Assembly: GCA_008729055.1 (NCBI GenBank)
Contig: SDUX01000004.1
Coordinates: forward strand, 2,418,001-2,482,000
Reading direction: 5' to 3'
DNA: 64,000 nt
Source of the DNA: Pyropia haitanensis
Taxonomy: Eukaryota; Rhodophyta; Bangiophyceae; Bangiales; Bangiaceae
The first letter of the stretch is position 1; each line of letters begins with the position of its first letter. This document shows positions 32,660-43,130 of the stretch, piece after piece. The position numbers and the translations under genes are program-made. The notes below the pieces were generated by a model. It did no database searches. It saw only the letters and a program-made list of their open reading frames with translations, and was not told where the DNA came from.

Positions 32660-34196
32660 GCCGCCGTCGCCGCCACCGTGGCGGCGCTGCCAGCCGCCGC
32701 GGGTGGGCGGGCAGGGCCGGCGCGGGGGGCGGCCGCCGCCGCCGCACCACCCCGCGTCGCCGCGGCAACGCGGCCGCAGCGCCGCCTTGCCCGCCCTCCC
32801 CGCCGTTGTTGGCGGCTGCCTGCCGGCCCGCCGCGGCCGCCGCCGCCCGCCGCCGCCCGCCGCCGCCGCCGCCGCCGCGACGGGACACGACCGCGTGGGA
32901 GTGGCAGCGCCGCCGGCGCGGGGCCGGGCGGGCTGGGGTGGGGTGTGGTGGGGTGGGGTGGTGGGTGTGGGGCGGTGGGGGGGCGGAGGGGGGGGGGGAG
33001 GAGGGGGAGCGCCCGGGGATGCCGGCGCCGAGACGCGCGCGCGGGTGCCGACGCGGGGCGGCGCGGCAGACGCCCGCGGGGGGTGGGTCGGCCCTGCGCA
33101 GCGGGGGCGACAGCCGGTACCCGTAGAATCGGCCGATTCGACCTGTGCTGGTCTGTCTGTTTGGCTCCTGCACGTGGGTCTGCAACGTGGCCACCAGAGC
33201 CCCAGAACGCGGGTGCTCGCGTTCCTGTACCACACGCCCAGCGCAGGCGGGCTCGGCCCTCTGAAGGGGAAGTTCCGGCGACTCCCCGCGTTTGGAACCG
33301 AGCATGAGAACCACCTCGTCGAGGTACGTGCGAAGCTTTTCTTTTTTTTGCCGGTGGAACCCTTGTCCGATACAACCGCTTTCCAGTCTTGGACCCTGCA
33401 CAAGAGCACGTTTCCGAGCAGGGTTTGCACTCCCACGGTGCACGACGTGTTGTTGATCAAGTGTTGCATGCACCCGAGAAGTGTGTTTGAATGCGTGCCG
33501 CCGTGCACCAGACTTTGTGCAGTCGTGCAGTGCCATGCAGCAGAGTTTGGGACTGGAAATGTGAATGATGAGGTTTCGAAAGTATGTAGCGCACCACCAA
33601 TACTTTCAAAGACCATGGCGTAGTTTTTCTGACGATGACTGCTTTCCTAACTATTTCAACCCGTGTGTGTTGGTGCCACCATCGTTCGTCGTCGTTCGCG
33701 ACTCGGCCTGCTCAACGGTGGTACCATGATCAGCTCCAGTTTGTCAAGGAGTGGTGGGCCGGTCTGGTTGGCCAAGCGGGAGCGGCTGGCCGCGCTGGCT
33801 TGGGCCTTGCCAAGAGGAGGCTGCGTTGCGTCTCGCCATGTGCGGAAGGCGCCAATGCGCTGTCGCGCCCGCCACGCGCGGCCCGTCTGTCGGTGGGGCG
33901 TCCCCGCGCGCGGCGGGCTTGTGTGGGCGGCTGCGGTGGACGCCTCGTTGATGTGATTGGCGTGGGGGACCCCGCCGCGTTGCGGCGCGCCGGCTGGTGC
34001 ATCTGCCACTCGTGGGGCGTCGCGACTGCCGGGGGTCGCTCCATCCTGCGGGTCGCCGTCTGGGCCTGGCCGTCGGCGGGGAAGCCGCGCACGCGACGAC
34101 GCGGGCCACGGGGCGGCGGCGTCGAGCGCACCTTGGCGGATCGTGGACGCGGGGCGCCCTTGCGCCGCCCGCGTGGGGTGCTCCCAGCGCCTTCCA
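32553..34196. other. Divergent intergenic region between RING and NLR-like genes
   Basis: 32553-33120 is GC low complexity. 33120-33640 has a balanced composition and probably holds promoter sequence for the NLR-like gene. A 14-nt perfect palindrome GAATCGGCCGATTC sits at 33125-33138. The + frame is open from an ATG at 33635 to the gene, but its translation ends in a poly-Phe run encoded by the T tract and looks non-coding. Confidence 0.45.
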
Positions 34197-34240
34197 TTTT
34201 TTTTTTTTTTTTTTTTGTTGCTTCTGGGGCCATTGTCAGG
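34197..34240 (+). other. T20 polypyrimidine tract and probable 3' splice acceptor
   Basis: 20 T at 34197-34216, then TTGCTTCTGG and CATTGTCAG ending at 34239, one base before the ATG at 34241. This is a textbook polypyrimidine tract plus CAG acceptor, suggesting that a leader intron ends here and that 34241 is the true start. Confidence 0.5.
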
Positions 34241-37200
34241 ATGCGCCGGCATGCGCGCCGCGCGCACGCCGCCGTCGGCGGCGCGCCCAGTACGCTGCGG
34301 GCTGGGCGGCGGAGCTACGGCCTCCCTGACGACGGTGACAAGGACGGGTGGCGGGCGATGCTGCTCCCATATGCGGGGCGCCTCCAGCTGGTTGACGCCC
34401 CCAGCCACCGCTGCAAGGCCGTGCGCGTCGCCAAGCGGGTGCTTCACGGCGGCGCGCGGCCTCATGCGCCGGTCGACGTGTGGCTCCATTGCGGGCTGTA
34501 CTACCGGGACGCGGCGGGCGGTGACGCGGAGCCCGTGCCGGGGCAGCCGCTGCCGACGGCGAACGGCGCCCGGCGGGGCTGGCGCTTTTTTCCGCTGCCC
34601 CGTGACGCGCCCGACGGGACGCGGTCCTTTGACGTGCGGGTGGAGCCCGGCGGGGGCGGCCAGGCGGGCACCCGTACGGGGGCGGGGTGGGTGATCTGCC
34701 TGGTGTCCATGGTGGAGCAGCCTGCCAATCCCCGTGTCGAGTTTGTGGCGGCGACAAAGGAGGTGGCGGACGAGTGGGCGCGCCAGATTGCACTGCGTGC
34801 GGCACCGCTGTCACTGGTCTGGCAGCGGGTGCTCGCCGGAGGTGGGGAGGGGGAGGGCAGCACGGCGGGTTCCTCTGCGCGGCCGCGGGTCGGCCGGGTG
34901 CGGGCGCTTGCCGACGCGGTCGCCTCCTTTTTTGATTCCGATGTCCCCACGGCGGTGGCGGGGGTCACTACGGCCGTCCTCTGTGGCGGGATCTTTGATG
35001 CGGTCATGTCTGCGGGTCCGTGTGTGGCGTTTGTCGTTGGGACGTTGTCAATGGCCGTGCGCGTTTGTACCGCGACTGCAGCCTTGGGGGGCGTTGCCGA
35101 GGACCTGCGTCGCGAGGTTGGGTGCCTGCTTGAGACGCTACGCTCGCACCTGCTACCAGCCATTGTCTGCTGCCGAGCGGCGGGGTCGGCCAATGCGGCG
35201 GCGCTGCTGGCTGAGGTGGGCGTCGTAGCTGGCGCTCTGGACACCGTCACCGGGAAGCTGTTCCACCTTTCTCTGTCACTGGGCGCTCGCCTGCACCAAG
35301 CGCTGTCTGCGCGTGGGGAGGCCGAGGCGTTGGCGCTGGTGGAGGAGGTCACATTGTGCAAGGCAGCGGTGGCGGATCTCAGGCAAAACATCCACTTGAA
35401 TCTGACCTTCGTCAGTATGAAACTGGCGGCCGAGAACAGAGAGCAGACGGTGGCTGCCGCAAGGGACGTGCAATCGCGGGCACTGACAGACGCGCGGGAG
35501 TGGCTGGCTGTGCCCGCCGTTTCTGGCCCGATCGTTGCCCAGTGGGATGACGCCCACGCGGATCAGCCGTGGTGCCGGCTGCTGCAGGTGGTGCTACGCG
35601 AGCCGCCGCCGTCGGCAGCAGGCACGTCCGCGTGTATTGTCTGCGCGAGCGGGATGGCGGGCGTCGGCAAGACGACGGTGTCACAGCTGGTGGCTGCGCG
35701 CGTGGCTGCCGAGGGCGTGCGCTACCCTGACGGCGTGTACTGGGTAAGCCTCGGCCAAGGGGTGACCGAGGAGCGAGCCGCCAAGTACATGATGGCGGTG
35801 ACTACCTGTGTCACGCGACGGGAGGTGCCGGCGCCGTCCATTGTCGTAGCTGCTGCTCGGCTACGACACGCGCTGGAGGGAAAGGGCGCCTTGATTGTCG
35901 TAGACGACTGCTGGGATGACGAGCTGGCGAAGCACTTTGTGAGCGCCGTGGGGGGGGGGCGCAGCAGTCTGCTCTTCACCACTCGGTCGGATCTCGTTGC
36001 CCGTCGCTCTTCCCCCGGCTGCCTTGTGCACATTGGGACGGTGCAAGGGCAGTGCGCGACGGACATGCTGCTCGCGTATGCACGCCTCGGCAAGTCTCGG
36101 CAGCCGCCCGACAACCAGGACGAGGAGCGCGCGCTGGTCAAGCTACTGCATGCGGCGGCGGGGCTGCCGTTGGCTTTGGCGGTGCTAGGCTCGTTGGTGT
36201 GTGCCAAGGGGTGGACGTCCGCGGCCGAGCAGTTGGACAGGGCGCTTTGTCTCGAGCGGTCTCCCACCGGCGGCTCGTTGTGGGCTTGCTTCATGGCCAG
36301 TTACCGCCAGCTGTGTGCTGATTGCACGGAGGACAATTTGCACGCGCGTCTTTTCAGGGCGCTCTGTGTTGTTGGCAAACAAGAGTGGCTGCCTTTGTCG
36401 GCGCTGTCGGTTTTGTGGGGAATGGATTCGGGGGACGCTGAGCATCATCTGCACATTATTGCGCGCTACGCGCTCGCAACCGTGCGGGAAGAAGCTGGCT
36501 TGGTGGTGGTGGGCCTCCACGACCTCATCGTCGACTGGGTGCGTGGCAGGCTAGTGCCGCTGTCGGTGGATCGTCAGCACTACCACGCGGCGCTGGTGAA
36601 TGGCTACGGGACCCGTCTGGGGGGTGAGCAGCAGATCGTACCGAGCGAGGGAGACGCTATGCGTTGCCGGCCGTGGTGGAATCTACCCGCCGACGGTTAC
36701 ATGAAAGAAGCGCTGTGCCGCCACCTACACGCAGGTGGGCCTCGGTTGCAGGAGGAGCTGTTGTCGCTACTGTTGGACCTTGAGTGGATTGTCTGGCGCG
36801 TCCACCGCCACGGCAACACGGCGGTGGGCTACCGTGCGGATTGCCGAGTGTCTGGAGTGCCCCTGGTGATGCGCGTCGCCACCGTGGTTGAGGGGGCCCT
36901 CGTCACGGCAGCCGACCTCCAATATCCCGCCAAACGGGTGACGGCGTTCGACCTTGCTGCGCGACTGCCTGCAGTCACTTTGACTGATGCCGTTGAACGC
37001 TTTCATGTCGGTCGGCTAGTAGATGCTGCCCGCACATGCCAGCAGCCTCCGGCGGTGGAGCTGCTCCGAGCTGGGACATTGCCTTTTCCGCAAGAGGAGG
37101 CCATTCTGCACGGCCATGAAGGCCCCGTGACGTGCAGCTGCACGCTGCGGGGAGCCAACGGCTGTGCTCTTCTGGTGACTGGGTCGGAGGACAAGACGCT

Positions 37201-39586
37201 TCGGGTGTGGGACGTGGAGAGCAGGGAGTGTGCGCGGGTGCTCGAGGGTCACATGTACTGGGCGGTATGCTTGTGTGTGGTAGTGGGCAGAGTCGGAGAC
37301 AGGAATGGAGGTGGGGCGGGTGTGCAGCGGGTTGTGTCCGGGTCAATAGACATGACACTGCGGGTATGGAACGTGGACACTGGGGAGTGTCTACGGGTTA
37401 TGGGGGGCCACACTGATTGGGTCAAGTGCGTGTGTGCGGTGGAGGTCGGCGAAGTCGGTGGCGGCGGTCAAGGCGGGACGGATGTGCAGCGGGTCGTGTC
37501 CGGCTCGGACGACAAGACGCTGCGAGTTTGGGACGTGGACTCTGGGGAGTGCGTGCGGGTGCTGGAGGGTCACACGGGCTGGGTGTTATGCGTGTGTACG
37601 GTGAAGATGGGCAGAGTCGGCGGCGGGGGTGGAGGCGGGGCGGGTGCGCAGCGGGTCGTGTCCGGTTCGGACGACAAGACACTGCGGGTGTGGGACGTGG
37701 ACACTGGGGAGTGTTTACGGGTGCTGGAGGGTCACACGGGCTTTGTGAGGTGCGTGTGTGTGGTGAAGGATGGTGGAGTTGGTGGCGGTGGTGGAGGCGG
37801 GACAAGTGTGGAGCGGGTCGTGTCCGGTTCGAAGGACAAGACACTGCGGGTGTGGGACGTGGACACCGGGGAGTGCGTGCGAGTGCTGGAGGGTCACACG
37901 GGCTGGGTGTCGTGTGTGAGTGTGGTGGAGGTTGGCGGCCTCTCGGGTAGGGCTGCAGGCCGGGCGAGTGTGGAGCGGGTCGTGTCCGGGTCGTTCGACA
38001 AGACGGTGCGGGTGTGGGACGTGGTCAGCGGGGAGTGTGTGCAGGTGCTGGAGGGTCATAAGCACTTTGTGTCGTGCGTGTCAGCCGTGAAGGTGGGCGG
38101 GGATGGTGGCGGGGGTGGAGGCGGTGCGGGTATGCGGCGGGTTGTGTCCGGTTCGGATGACAAGACGGTGCGAGTGTGGGATGTGGATACCGGGCAATGT
38201 CTGCGGGTTCTGGAGGGCCACACGGACGATGTGGTGTGCGTGTGTGTAGTGCAGGTGGGTGGAGTCGGTGGTGGGGGTAGTAGTGGTGCGGGTGCGCTGT
38301 TTGTCACGTCCGGGTCGGTCGACAAGACGGTGCGACTTTGGGACGTCGCCACCGGCGGGGTTGCGCGGGTGCTGGAGGGTCACACAGAGATGGTGTTGTG
38401 CTTGTGTACGGTGAAGGTGGGCGGAGTCGGGGGCGGGGGTGGAGGCGGGGCGGGTGCGCAGCGGGTGGTGTCCGGTTCGGACGACCAGACACTGCGGGTG
38501 TGGGACGTGGATAGCGGGGAGTGTTTACGGGTGCTGGAGGGTCACACGGACTGTGTACCGTGCGTGTGTGTGGTGAAGATGGGCAGAGTCGGTGGCCGGG
38601 GTGCAGGCGGGACAAGTGTGGAGCGGGTCGTGTCCGGTTCGGACGACAAGACGCTGCGAGTTTGGGACGTGGACACCGGGGAGTGCGTGCGAGTGCTGGA
38701 GGGTCACACGGGCTGGGTGTCGTGTGTGAGTGTGGTGGAGGTTGGCGGCGTTGGTGCGGGGAGCGGAGGCGGGACGAGTGTGGAGCGGGTCGTGTCCGGT
38801 TCGGACGACCAGACACTGCGGGTGTGGGACGTGGATAGCGGGGAGTGTTTACGGGTGCTGGAGGGTCACACGGCGTTGGTATTGTGCGTGTGTGTGGTGA
38901 AGGTGGGCAGAGTCGGTGGCCGGGGTGCAGGCGGGGCGGGCTTGGAGCGCGTCGTGTCCGGTTCGGACGACAAGACGCTGCGAGTTTGGGACGTGGACAC
39001 CGGGGAGTGCGTGCGAGTGCTGGAGGGTCACACGGGCTGGGTGTCGTGTGTGAGTGTGGTGGAGGTTGGCGGCGTTGGTGCGGGGAGCGGAGGCGGGACG
39101 AGTGTGGAGCGGGTCGTGTCCGGGTCGAAGGACAAGACACTGCGGGTGTGGGACGTGGACACTGGGGAGTGTTTACGGGTGCTGGAGGGTCACACGGCGT
39201 TGGTGTTGTGCGTGTGTGTGGTGAAGGTGGGCAGAGTCGGTGGCGGGGGTGGACGCGGGGCGGGTGCGCAGCGGATCGTGTCCGGGTCCGAGGACAAGAC
39301 ACTGCGTGTGTGGGACGTCGCGGCGAGTGATGCGGATGCGGCCGTCGCTGTGGTTCCCTTGCCGCACCTTGTTGCGCGGCTGGAGCCTGTCCACGATCAG
39401 GCTGGGGTGCTGTTTGCAGTGTGTCACACGGGGGCCGTCTGGCATGTCGCCCTGGGCACGCCCGAGCGGGTGCGCCCGGTGGTGACCTCGCTTCGGGTTA
39501 CCGCGCTGTGCGTCGTGGATGCGGGCCGCGTCGCGGCTGGCTGCGCAGACGGCGGGGTGCACGTGGCGCGCGCGACGCTTCCCTAG
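34241..39586 (+). CDS. NLR-like STAND protein: PH-like + helical bundle + NB-ARC + 14 WD40
   Basis: Predicted 1781 aa. Residues about 35-190 have a PH-like pattern ending in the typical amphipathic helix with Trp (KEVADEWARQI). Residues about 230-420 are an all-helical region (hydrophobic AVMSAGPCVAFVVGTLSMAV, then long helices) resembling the MLKL/HeLo/RPW8-type four-helix bundles used as cell-death executors. The NB-ARC ATPase is complete: P-loop GMAGVGKTT (471-479), kinase-2 LIVVDDCWD (551-559), RNBS-B LLFTTRS (about 577), GLPLAL (641-646) and an MHD-equivalent LHD (759-761). Fourteen WD40 repeats of 54 residues follow (about 980-1695), then a degenerate blade. STAND proteins of this form oligomerise on ligand binding; the WD40 part is the sensor and the N terminus the effector. 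It is predicted to act in non-self or danger sensing. The coding frame is uninterrupted. Confidence 0.88.
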   Translation: MRRHARRAHAAVGGAPSTLRAGRRSYGLPDDGDKDGWRAMLLPYAGRLQLVDAPSHRCKAVRVAKRVLHGGARPHAPVDVWLHCGLYYRDAAGGDAEPVPGQPLPTANGARRGWRFFPLPRDAPDGTRSFDVRVEPGGGGQAGTRTGAGWVICLVSMVEQPANPRVEFVAATKEVADEWARQIALRAAPLSLVWQRVLAGGGEGEGSTAGSSARPRVGRVRALADAVASFFDSDVPTAVAGVTTAVLCGGIFDAVMSAGPCVAFVVGTLSMAVRVCTATAALGGVAEDLRREVGCLLETLRSHLLPAIVCCRAAGSANAAALLAEVGVVAGALDTVTGKLFHLSLSLGARLHQALSARGEAEALALVEEVTLCKAAVADLRQNIHLNLTFVSMKLAAENREQTVAAARDVQSRALTDAREWLAVPAVSGPIVAQWDDAHADQPWCRLLQVVLREPPPSAAGTSACIVCASGMAGVGKTTVSQLVAARVAAEGVRYPDGVYWVSLGQGVTEERAAKYMMAVTTCVTRREVPAPSIVVAAARLRHALEGKGALIVVDDCWDDELAKHFVSAVGGGRSSLLFTTRSDLVARRSSPGCLVHIGTVQGQCATDMLLAYARLGKSRQPPDNQDEERALVKLLHAAAGLPLALAVLGSLVCAKGWTSAAEQLDRALCLERSPTGGSLWACFMASYRQLCADCTEDNLHARLFRALCVVGKQEWLPLSALSVLWGMDSGDAEHHLHIIARYALATVREEAGLVVVGLHDLIVDWVRGRLVPLSVDRQHYHAALVNGYGTRLGGEQQIVPSEGDAMRCRPWWNLPADGYMKEALCRHLHAGGPRLQEELLSLLLDLEWIVWRVHRHGNTAVGYRADCRVSGVPLVMRVATVVEGALVTAADLQYPAKRVTAFDLAARLPAVTLTDAVERFHVGRLVDAARTCQQPPAVELLRAGTLPFPQEEAILHGHEGPVTCSCTLRGANGCALLVTGSEDKTLRVWDVESRECARVLEGHMYWAVCLCVVVGRVGDRNGGGAGVQRVVSGSIDMTLRVWNVDTGECLRVMGGHTDWVKCVCAVEVGEVGGGGQGGTDVQRVVSGSDDKTLRVWDVDSGECVRVLEGHTGWVLCVCTVKMGRVGGGGGGGAGAQRVVSGSDDKTLRVWDVDTGECLRVLEGHTGFVRCVCVVKDGGVGGGGGGGTSVERVVSGSKDKTLRVWDVDTGECVRVLEGHTGWVSCVSVVEVGGLSGRAAGRASVERVVSGSFDKTVRVWDVVSGECVQVLEGHKHFVSCVSAVKVGGDGGGGGGGAGMRRVVSGSDDKTVRVWDVDTGQCLRVLEGHTDDVVCVCVVQVGGVGGGGSSGAGALFVTSGSVDKTVRLWDVATGGVARVLEGHTEMVLCLCTVKVGGVGGGGGGGAGAQRVVSGSDDQTLRVWDVDSGECLRVLEGHTDCVPCVCVVKMGRVGGRGAGGTSVERVVSGSDDKTLRVWDVDTGECVRVLEGHTGWVSCVSVVEVGGVGAGSGGGTSVERVVSGSDDQTLRVWDVDSGECLRVLEGHTALVLCVCVVKVGRVGGRGAGGAGLERVVSGSDDKTLRVWDVDTGECVRVLEGHTGWVSCVSVVEVGGVGAGSGGGTSVERVVSGSKDKTLRVWDVDTGECLRVLEGHTALVLCVCVVKVGRVGGGGGRGAGAQRIVSGSEDKTLRVWDVAASDADAAVAVVPLPHLVARLEPVHDQAGVLFAVCHTGAVWHVALGTPERVRPVVTSLRVTALCVVDAGRVAAGCADGGVHVARATLP
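37181..39325 (+). repeat. WD40 array: 14 tandem 162-nt units
   Basis: Units are spaced by exactly 162 nt where measured (37491, 37653, 37815, 37977), which is 54 codons. The consensus is SGS-x-D-KTLRVWDVDTGEC-x-RVLEGH followed by a variable four- to five-residue segment and a Gly-rich loop. Units starting near 38641 and 38965 are essentially identical over about 160 nt, 324 nt apart, showing a recent two-unit duplication. Variation concentrates just after GH and at the residue after SGS. Confidence 0.92.
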
Positions 39587-39700
39587 GCGTGCGCGCGCGA
39601 CGCTTCCCTCGGCGTGCGCGCGCGACGCTTCCCTAGGCGTGCGCGCGCGACGCTTCCCTCGGCGTGCGCGCGCTACGCTTCCCTCGGCGTGCGCGCGCGC
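39571..39700 (+). repeat. 25-nt minisatellite overlapping the NLR-like stop codon
   Basis: The motif GACGCTTCCCT-A/C-GGCGTGCGCGC recurs at 39574, 39599, 39624, 39649 and 39674, five units of exactly 25 nt. The first unit supplies the last codons and the TAG stop of the NLR-like gene. Units alternate A and C at the base that makes TAG. Confidence 0.9.
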
Positions 39701-40244
39701 CGCCGGGGCTGCCCGTCCGTCGCGGCCGCGCGGGTGCCGCGCCGCCCTGCGGCGCGCCGGCCGGTGGCGGCGTCCCCCCCGTGCGCCCGCGCGTCGGCGC
39801 GGCGGCGTCGCCGCCGCGGCGCCGCGCGCCCGGCGGCGGCTGGGCAACCGCCGCGGCGGCGGCGCCGCTGCGGGCGCGCGCCGCGGCGGCGGCGGCGCCC
39901 CGCCCGCGACGGCGTCCCCGTCGCCGCCGCGGGCGTCGTTGACGCGCCGCCCGCGCCGCGCGGCGGCCGCCGCTCGTGTCGCGCCGCCGCCCCCCCCCCC
40001 CCCGCCGCCGCCGCCGCCGCCCGTGCCCCGCCGCCGCCGCGGCGGCCGTCTGCCGCCGCCGTTCCCGTCGCCGCCGCGGCCGACGGTGCGCCGCGGCGTC
40101 CCGCCGCCGCCGCTGCCGCCGTCGCTCCCACCCCGTGCCGCCCCGCCGCTGCTGCCGTCCCGGTCCGACGCCTCCCCGCCGCCGCCACCGACGCTGCCCT
40201 ACCGTCTCCCCGCCGCCGCCGCCGTGCCGCGCCTGCCCCCCCCC

Positions 40245-40277
<33 letters not shown>

Positions 40278-41395
40278 ACTCAACCCCGTGCCACCCCGCC
40301 GCCGCGCCCGCCCCTACCCCCGTACCTCCCCGCCGCCGCCGCCGCCGCCGCTGCCCCCGCCCCGCCCGCTGGCGACCGCGTGCGCGTGCGCGCGGCCGCC
40401 GCCGGCTGCCACACCCCCGCCGGCCGCCCGTGCGGCGCGTCGGCAGCGCGCGGCGGGCGCGGGCGGCCGGCCGGCGGCGGCCCGCCGCCGCGCCGCCGCG
40501 GCGGCGTAGCCGCACCCGCGCGGGCGGCCGCGCCGCGACGGCCACGCGCGCCGGGGTGCGGCGGGCGCGCGGGTGCGCGCACCCGCCGCCGCGCCGCCGC
40601 GACGGTGGACGGCGTGGGGCTGGCCGCGGCTGGCTGCTGCTGTGGCTGCTGTTCTGGGTCTTTTTTTTTTTTTTTTTTTGGTTGTGGGTGTGGGTGTCTT
40701 GCTCGTGGGGGGGGGGGTGCGCGTGGGTTGCGTCTGCGCGTGGCGGGGGGGAGGGGGGGGGGCCGTGCCCGCCCGCGCCCCCCGGCGGTGCGTCGCGTCG
40801 TGCTCGCCCGCGCGCGTGGGGGCGGCTGGTCGCGCGCCGCGACGGCGGCCGGCGGCGGCGGCGGCCGGCCGGCCCGCGGCCACCGCCCCGCCCGGCGGGG
40901 TGCCGCTCCCCGTGGCCGGCCGCCCCCCCCCCCGCCCCCGGCGTGGCCCGCCCGCCCTCGCGCAGACGCGGGGCGGCGGCGCCGCCGGCGGCGCCGCCGC
41001 CACCGCCGCCGCGCGTCGCCCGCCGCCGCGGCGGCCGGGCGGGCGGGCGCGGGCACGGCGGGCGCCCCCCCCCCCAAACAACCGGCCACGCAAAGCGCAC
41101 AACGCTGATGGATCGGTTCACCCCCCCCCCCCGCACGCACCGCGCGGCAGGGGCGGGGGGGGCGGCGCCCGCCGCCGCCCCGCGCGCCGCCCCCCTGCCC
41201 GCCCCCACCGTCGACGGCGGCGCCGCCACGCAACGCACCGGCTCCTCCCTGCGGGCGGCCGCGCGCGGCGGCGCGGCCTGGCCCCCTCTCCCCCTCCTCC
41301 TCCCCCCCCCCCCCACCACCCCCATTCCGCCCCCCCCCCCGCCCTTCCCGCTGCCACTTCCCCCCCCCCCCCCCCCCCCGCGCCCTCCCCGGGGC
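39701..41395. other. Low-complexity intergenic region
   Basis: Between the NLR-like gene (+) and CHLH (-), whose stop codons face each other. It is mostly GCC/CGC triplet sequence with poly-C runs. A 19-T run at 40661-40679 and a GT-rich segment up to about 40740 are the only exceptions. No gene is recognised. Confidence 0.5.
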
Positions 41396-43091
41396 TTACC
41401 CCGCCCCCGGCGGCTCCCCCCCCCCCCCAACCCCCTCCAGCACCGCGTCCACCGACCCGTACTCGTCGCGCAGCCGGTCGAGCATCCCCGCCGGCGGGTC
41501 GGCCCACAGGCCGCGGCCGGCGCCCTCGAGCAGCCGCCCAACCACGTTGCGGTACGCGGCGGGGTTGGCCCGCACCAGCGCCGCCCGGTTGGCCTCGTCC
41601 TCCACGTACAGGCCGACCATCTGGGGGGGGGGGGTGGGGGGGGAGGGAAGGGGGCGGCCACACACAAAGGAGATGAAGAGAGAGTGAGACGAGGGGAGGG
41701 GCAAAGGGGGGGGGGAGTGGGTGGTAGCGGCCGTGATGGGGGGCGGCGCAGGGCGGTTAGTCTACTGCCATCCCTCGCCAGGCGCTATGGCAAGATTACG
41801 CCAGAATGGACACCGCAGCCGCACCCCCCCCCCCCCCCCCCCAACCCCCCCCTCAACCCCCCCCCCCTCAACCCCCCCTCAATCAACCCCCCCTCAATCA
41901 ACCCCCCCTCAACCCCCCCTCAATAAACGCCTCCTCAACCCCCCCTCAATCATCCCCCCCCCCCCCCCCCGCCCCCCGCACACGCGCCGTCCCAGCCGAC
42001 GCGTCGATCACGACGCGCGCGCCGCCACCCCCCCCCCCCCCCCCCCCACGCACCTGCTCGTACACAAAGCTGTCGCCAAACCCGACGGCGCCGCCCCAGC
42101 CGACCAGCGCCGTCGCGCGGGTGGACACCTCGTACGCCCCCCCCGGCCCCGCGGCGAGCATCGCGGCCGCCCACGCCGGGTTGAGCAGCTTGGCCCGGTA
42201 CTCGGTGCGGAGGAGGTCGTCGAGCGGCGTCAGCGCCCGGTTGGCCAGCCGCCCGCCCGCGGCGGTGACGGGCGCGCCGACCGCCTCGACGATCGACGCG
42301 GTCACCGCCGCCGCGGCGGCGGGCGTCGGCTTGGCCGCCCGCGCCGCGTTGACGAGCGCGCCCGTGTTGGCGTGGTACTCTTGGATGTCTGGTCGTCGGC
42401 GCGGGGAGGGGTAGAAGGGGGGGGGGGGGGTGGGGGGGGAGGAGAGGGCGCGTGCGCGTCGCGGCAGGAGCGGACGCCGGGGACGAGCGCGCAGGAGCAA
42501 CGAGGCGGGCGCGCGCAGGGCAGGCAGCGACACGGATCGACGGTTAGCACCGGCACGCGACGCACGCGTCACACCCCGCACCACACACACGGCGCGAGGC
42601 CACACGGAAAGGGCGCCAGCGACCCCACACCCCCAGCCACCCCCCCCCCGCGCCAACTCCCCACCAACAACCACCCCCCCCCGCCCCCCCACGCCCCCTT
42701 CCCCCTCCCCGTCGCGCCCCCTCCCCCCCCCCACCCCCCCCCACCCCCCCCACCCCCACCGCGGCGCCGCCGCACGTACCCGTCAGCCCATACTCGACGC
42801 TGTCCACCTGCTGCACGACCGCCTCGGTGGTGCGGAGGAGCGCGTCGAGGGCGGGCCGCGCGGGCGCGCCGCGGACGCCGCGCCCCCACGCGTACGCGTT
42901 GCGGGCGGCAAACGCGGCGCCGAGCTCCGCGCCCGCCTCCCAGCTCCCGTCCGCCACCCGCTCCGCGACGCCGCTGCCGTACGACTCGGGCGGGTTGGAA
43001 AAGATCCGCGCCGCCGCCGCGTCGACCGCGGCGGCGGCCGCGGCGGCGCCGTCGCGGCGGCCGCCGCCGCCGCCGCCGTCGCCGTCGACGA

Positions 43092-43130
<39 letters not shown>

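Noticed and set aside
27688..33126. An apparent 1812-codon open frame on the plus strand
   Set aside because: It runs through the RING gene on the other strand and through pure low-complexity DNA; absence of AT explains the lack of stop codons.
33635..34240. N-terminal extension of the NLR-like protein from the ATG at 33635
   Set aside because: The translation is unstructured and includes poly-Phe from a T20 tract that looks like a splice acceptor; 34241 is the better start.
37181..39325. The regular 162-nt repeats as a non-coding satellite
   Set aside because: The unit is an exact multiple of three, the frame is uninterrupted and each unit encodes a WD40 core.
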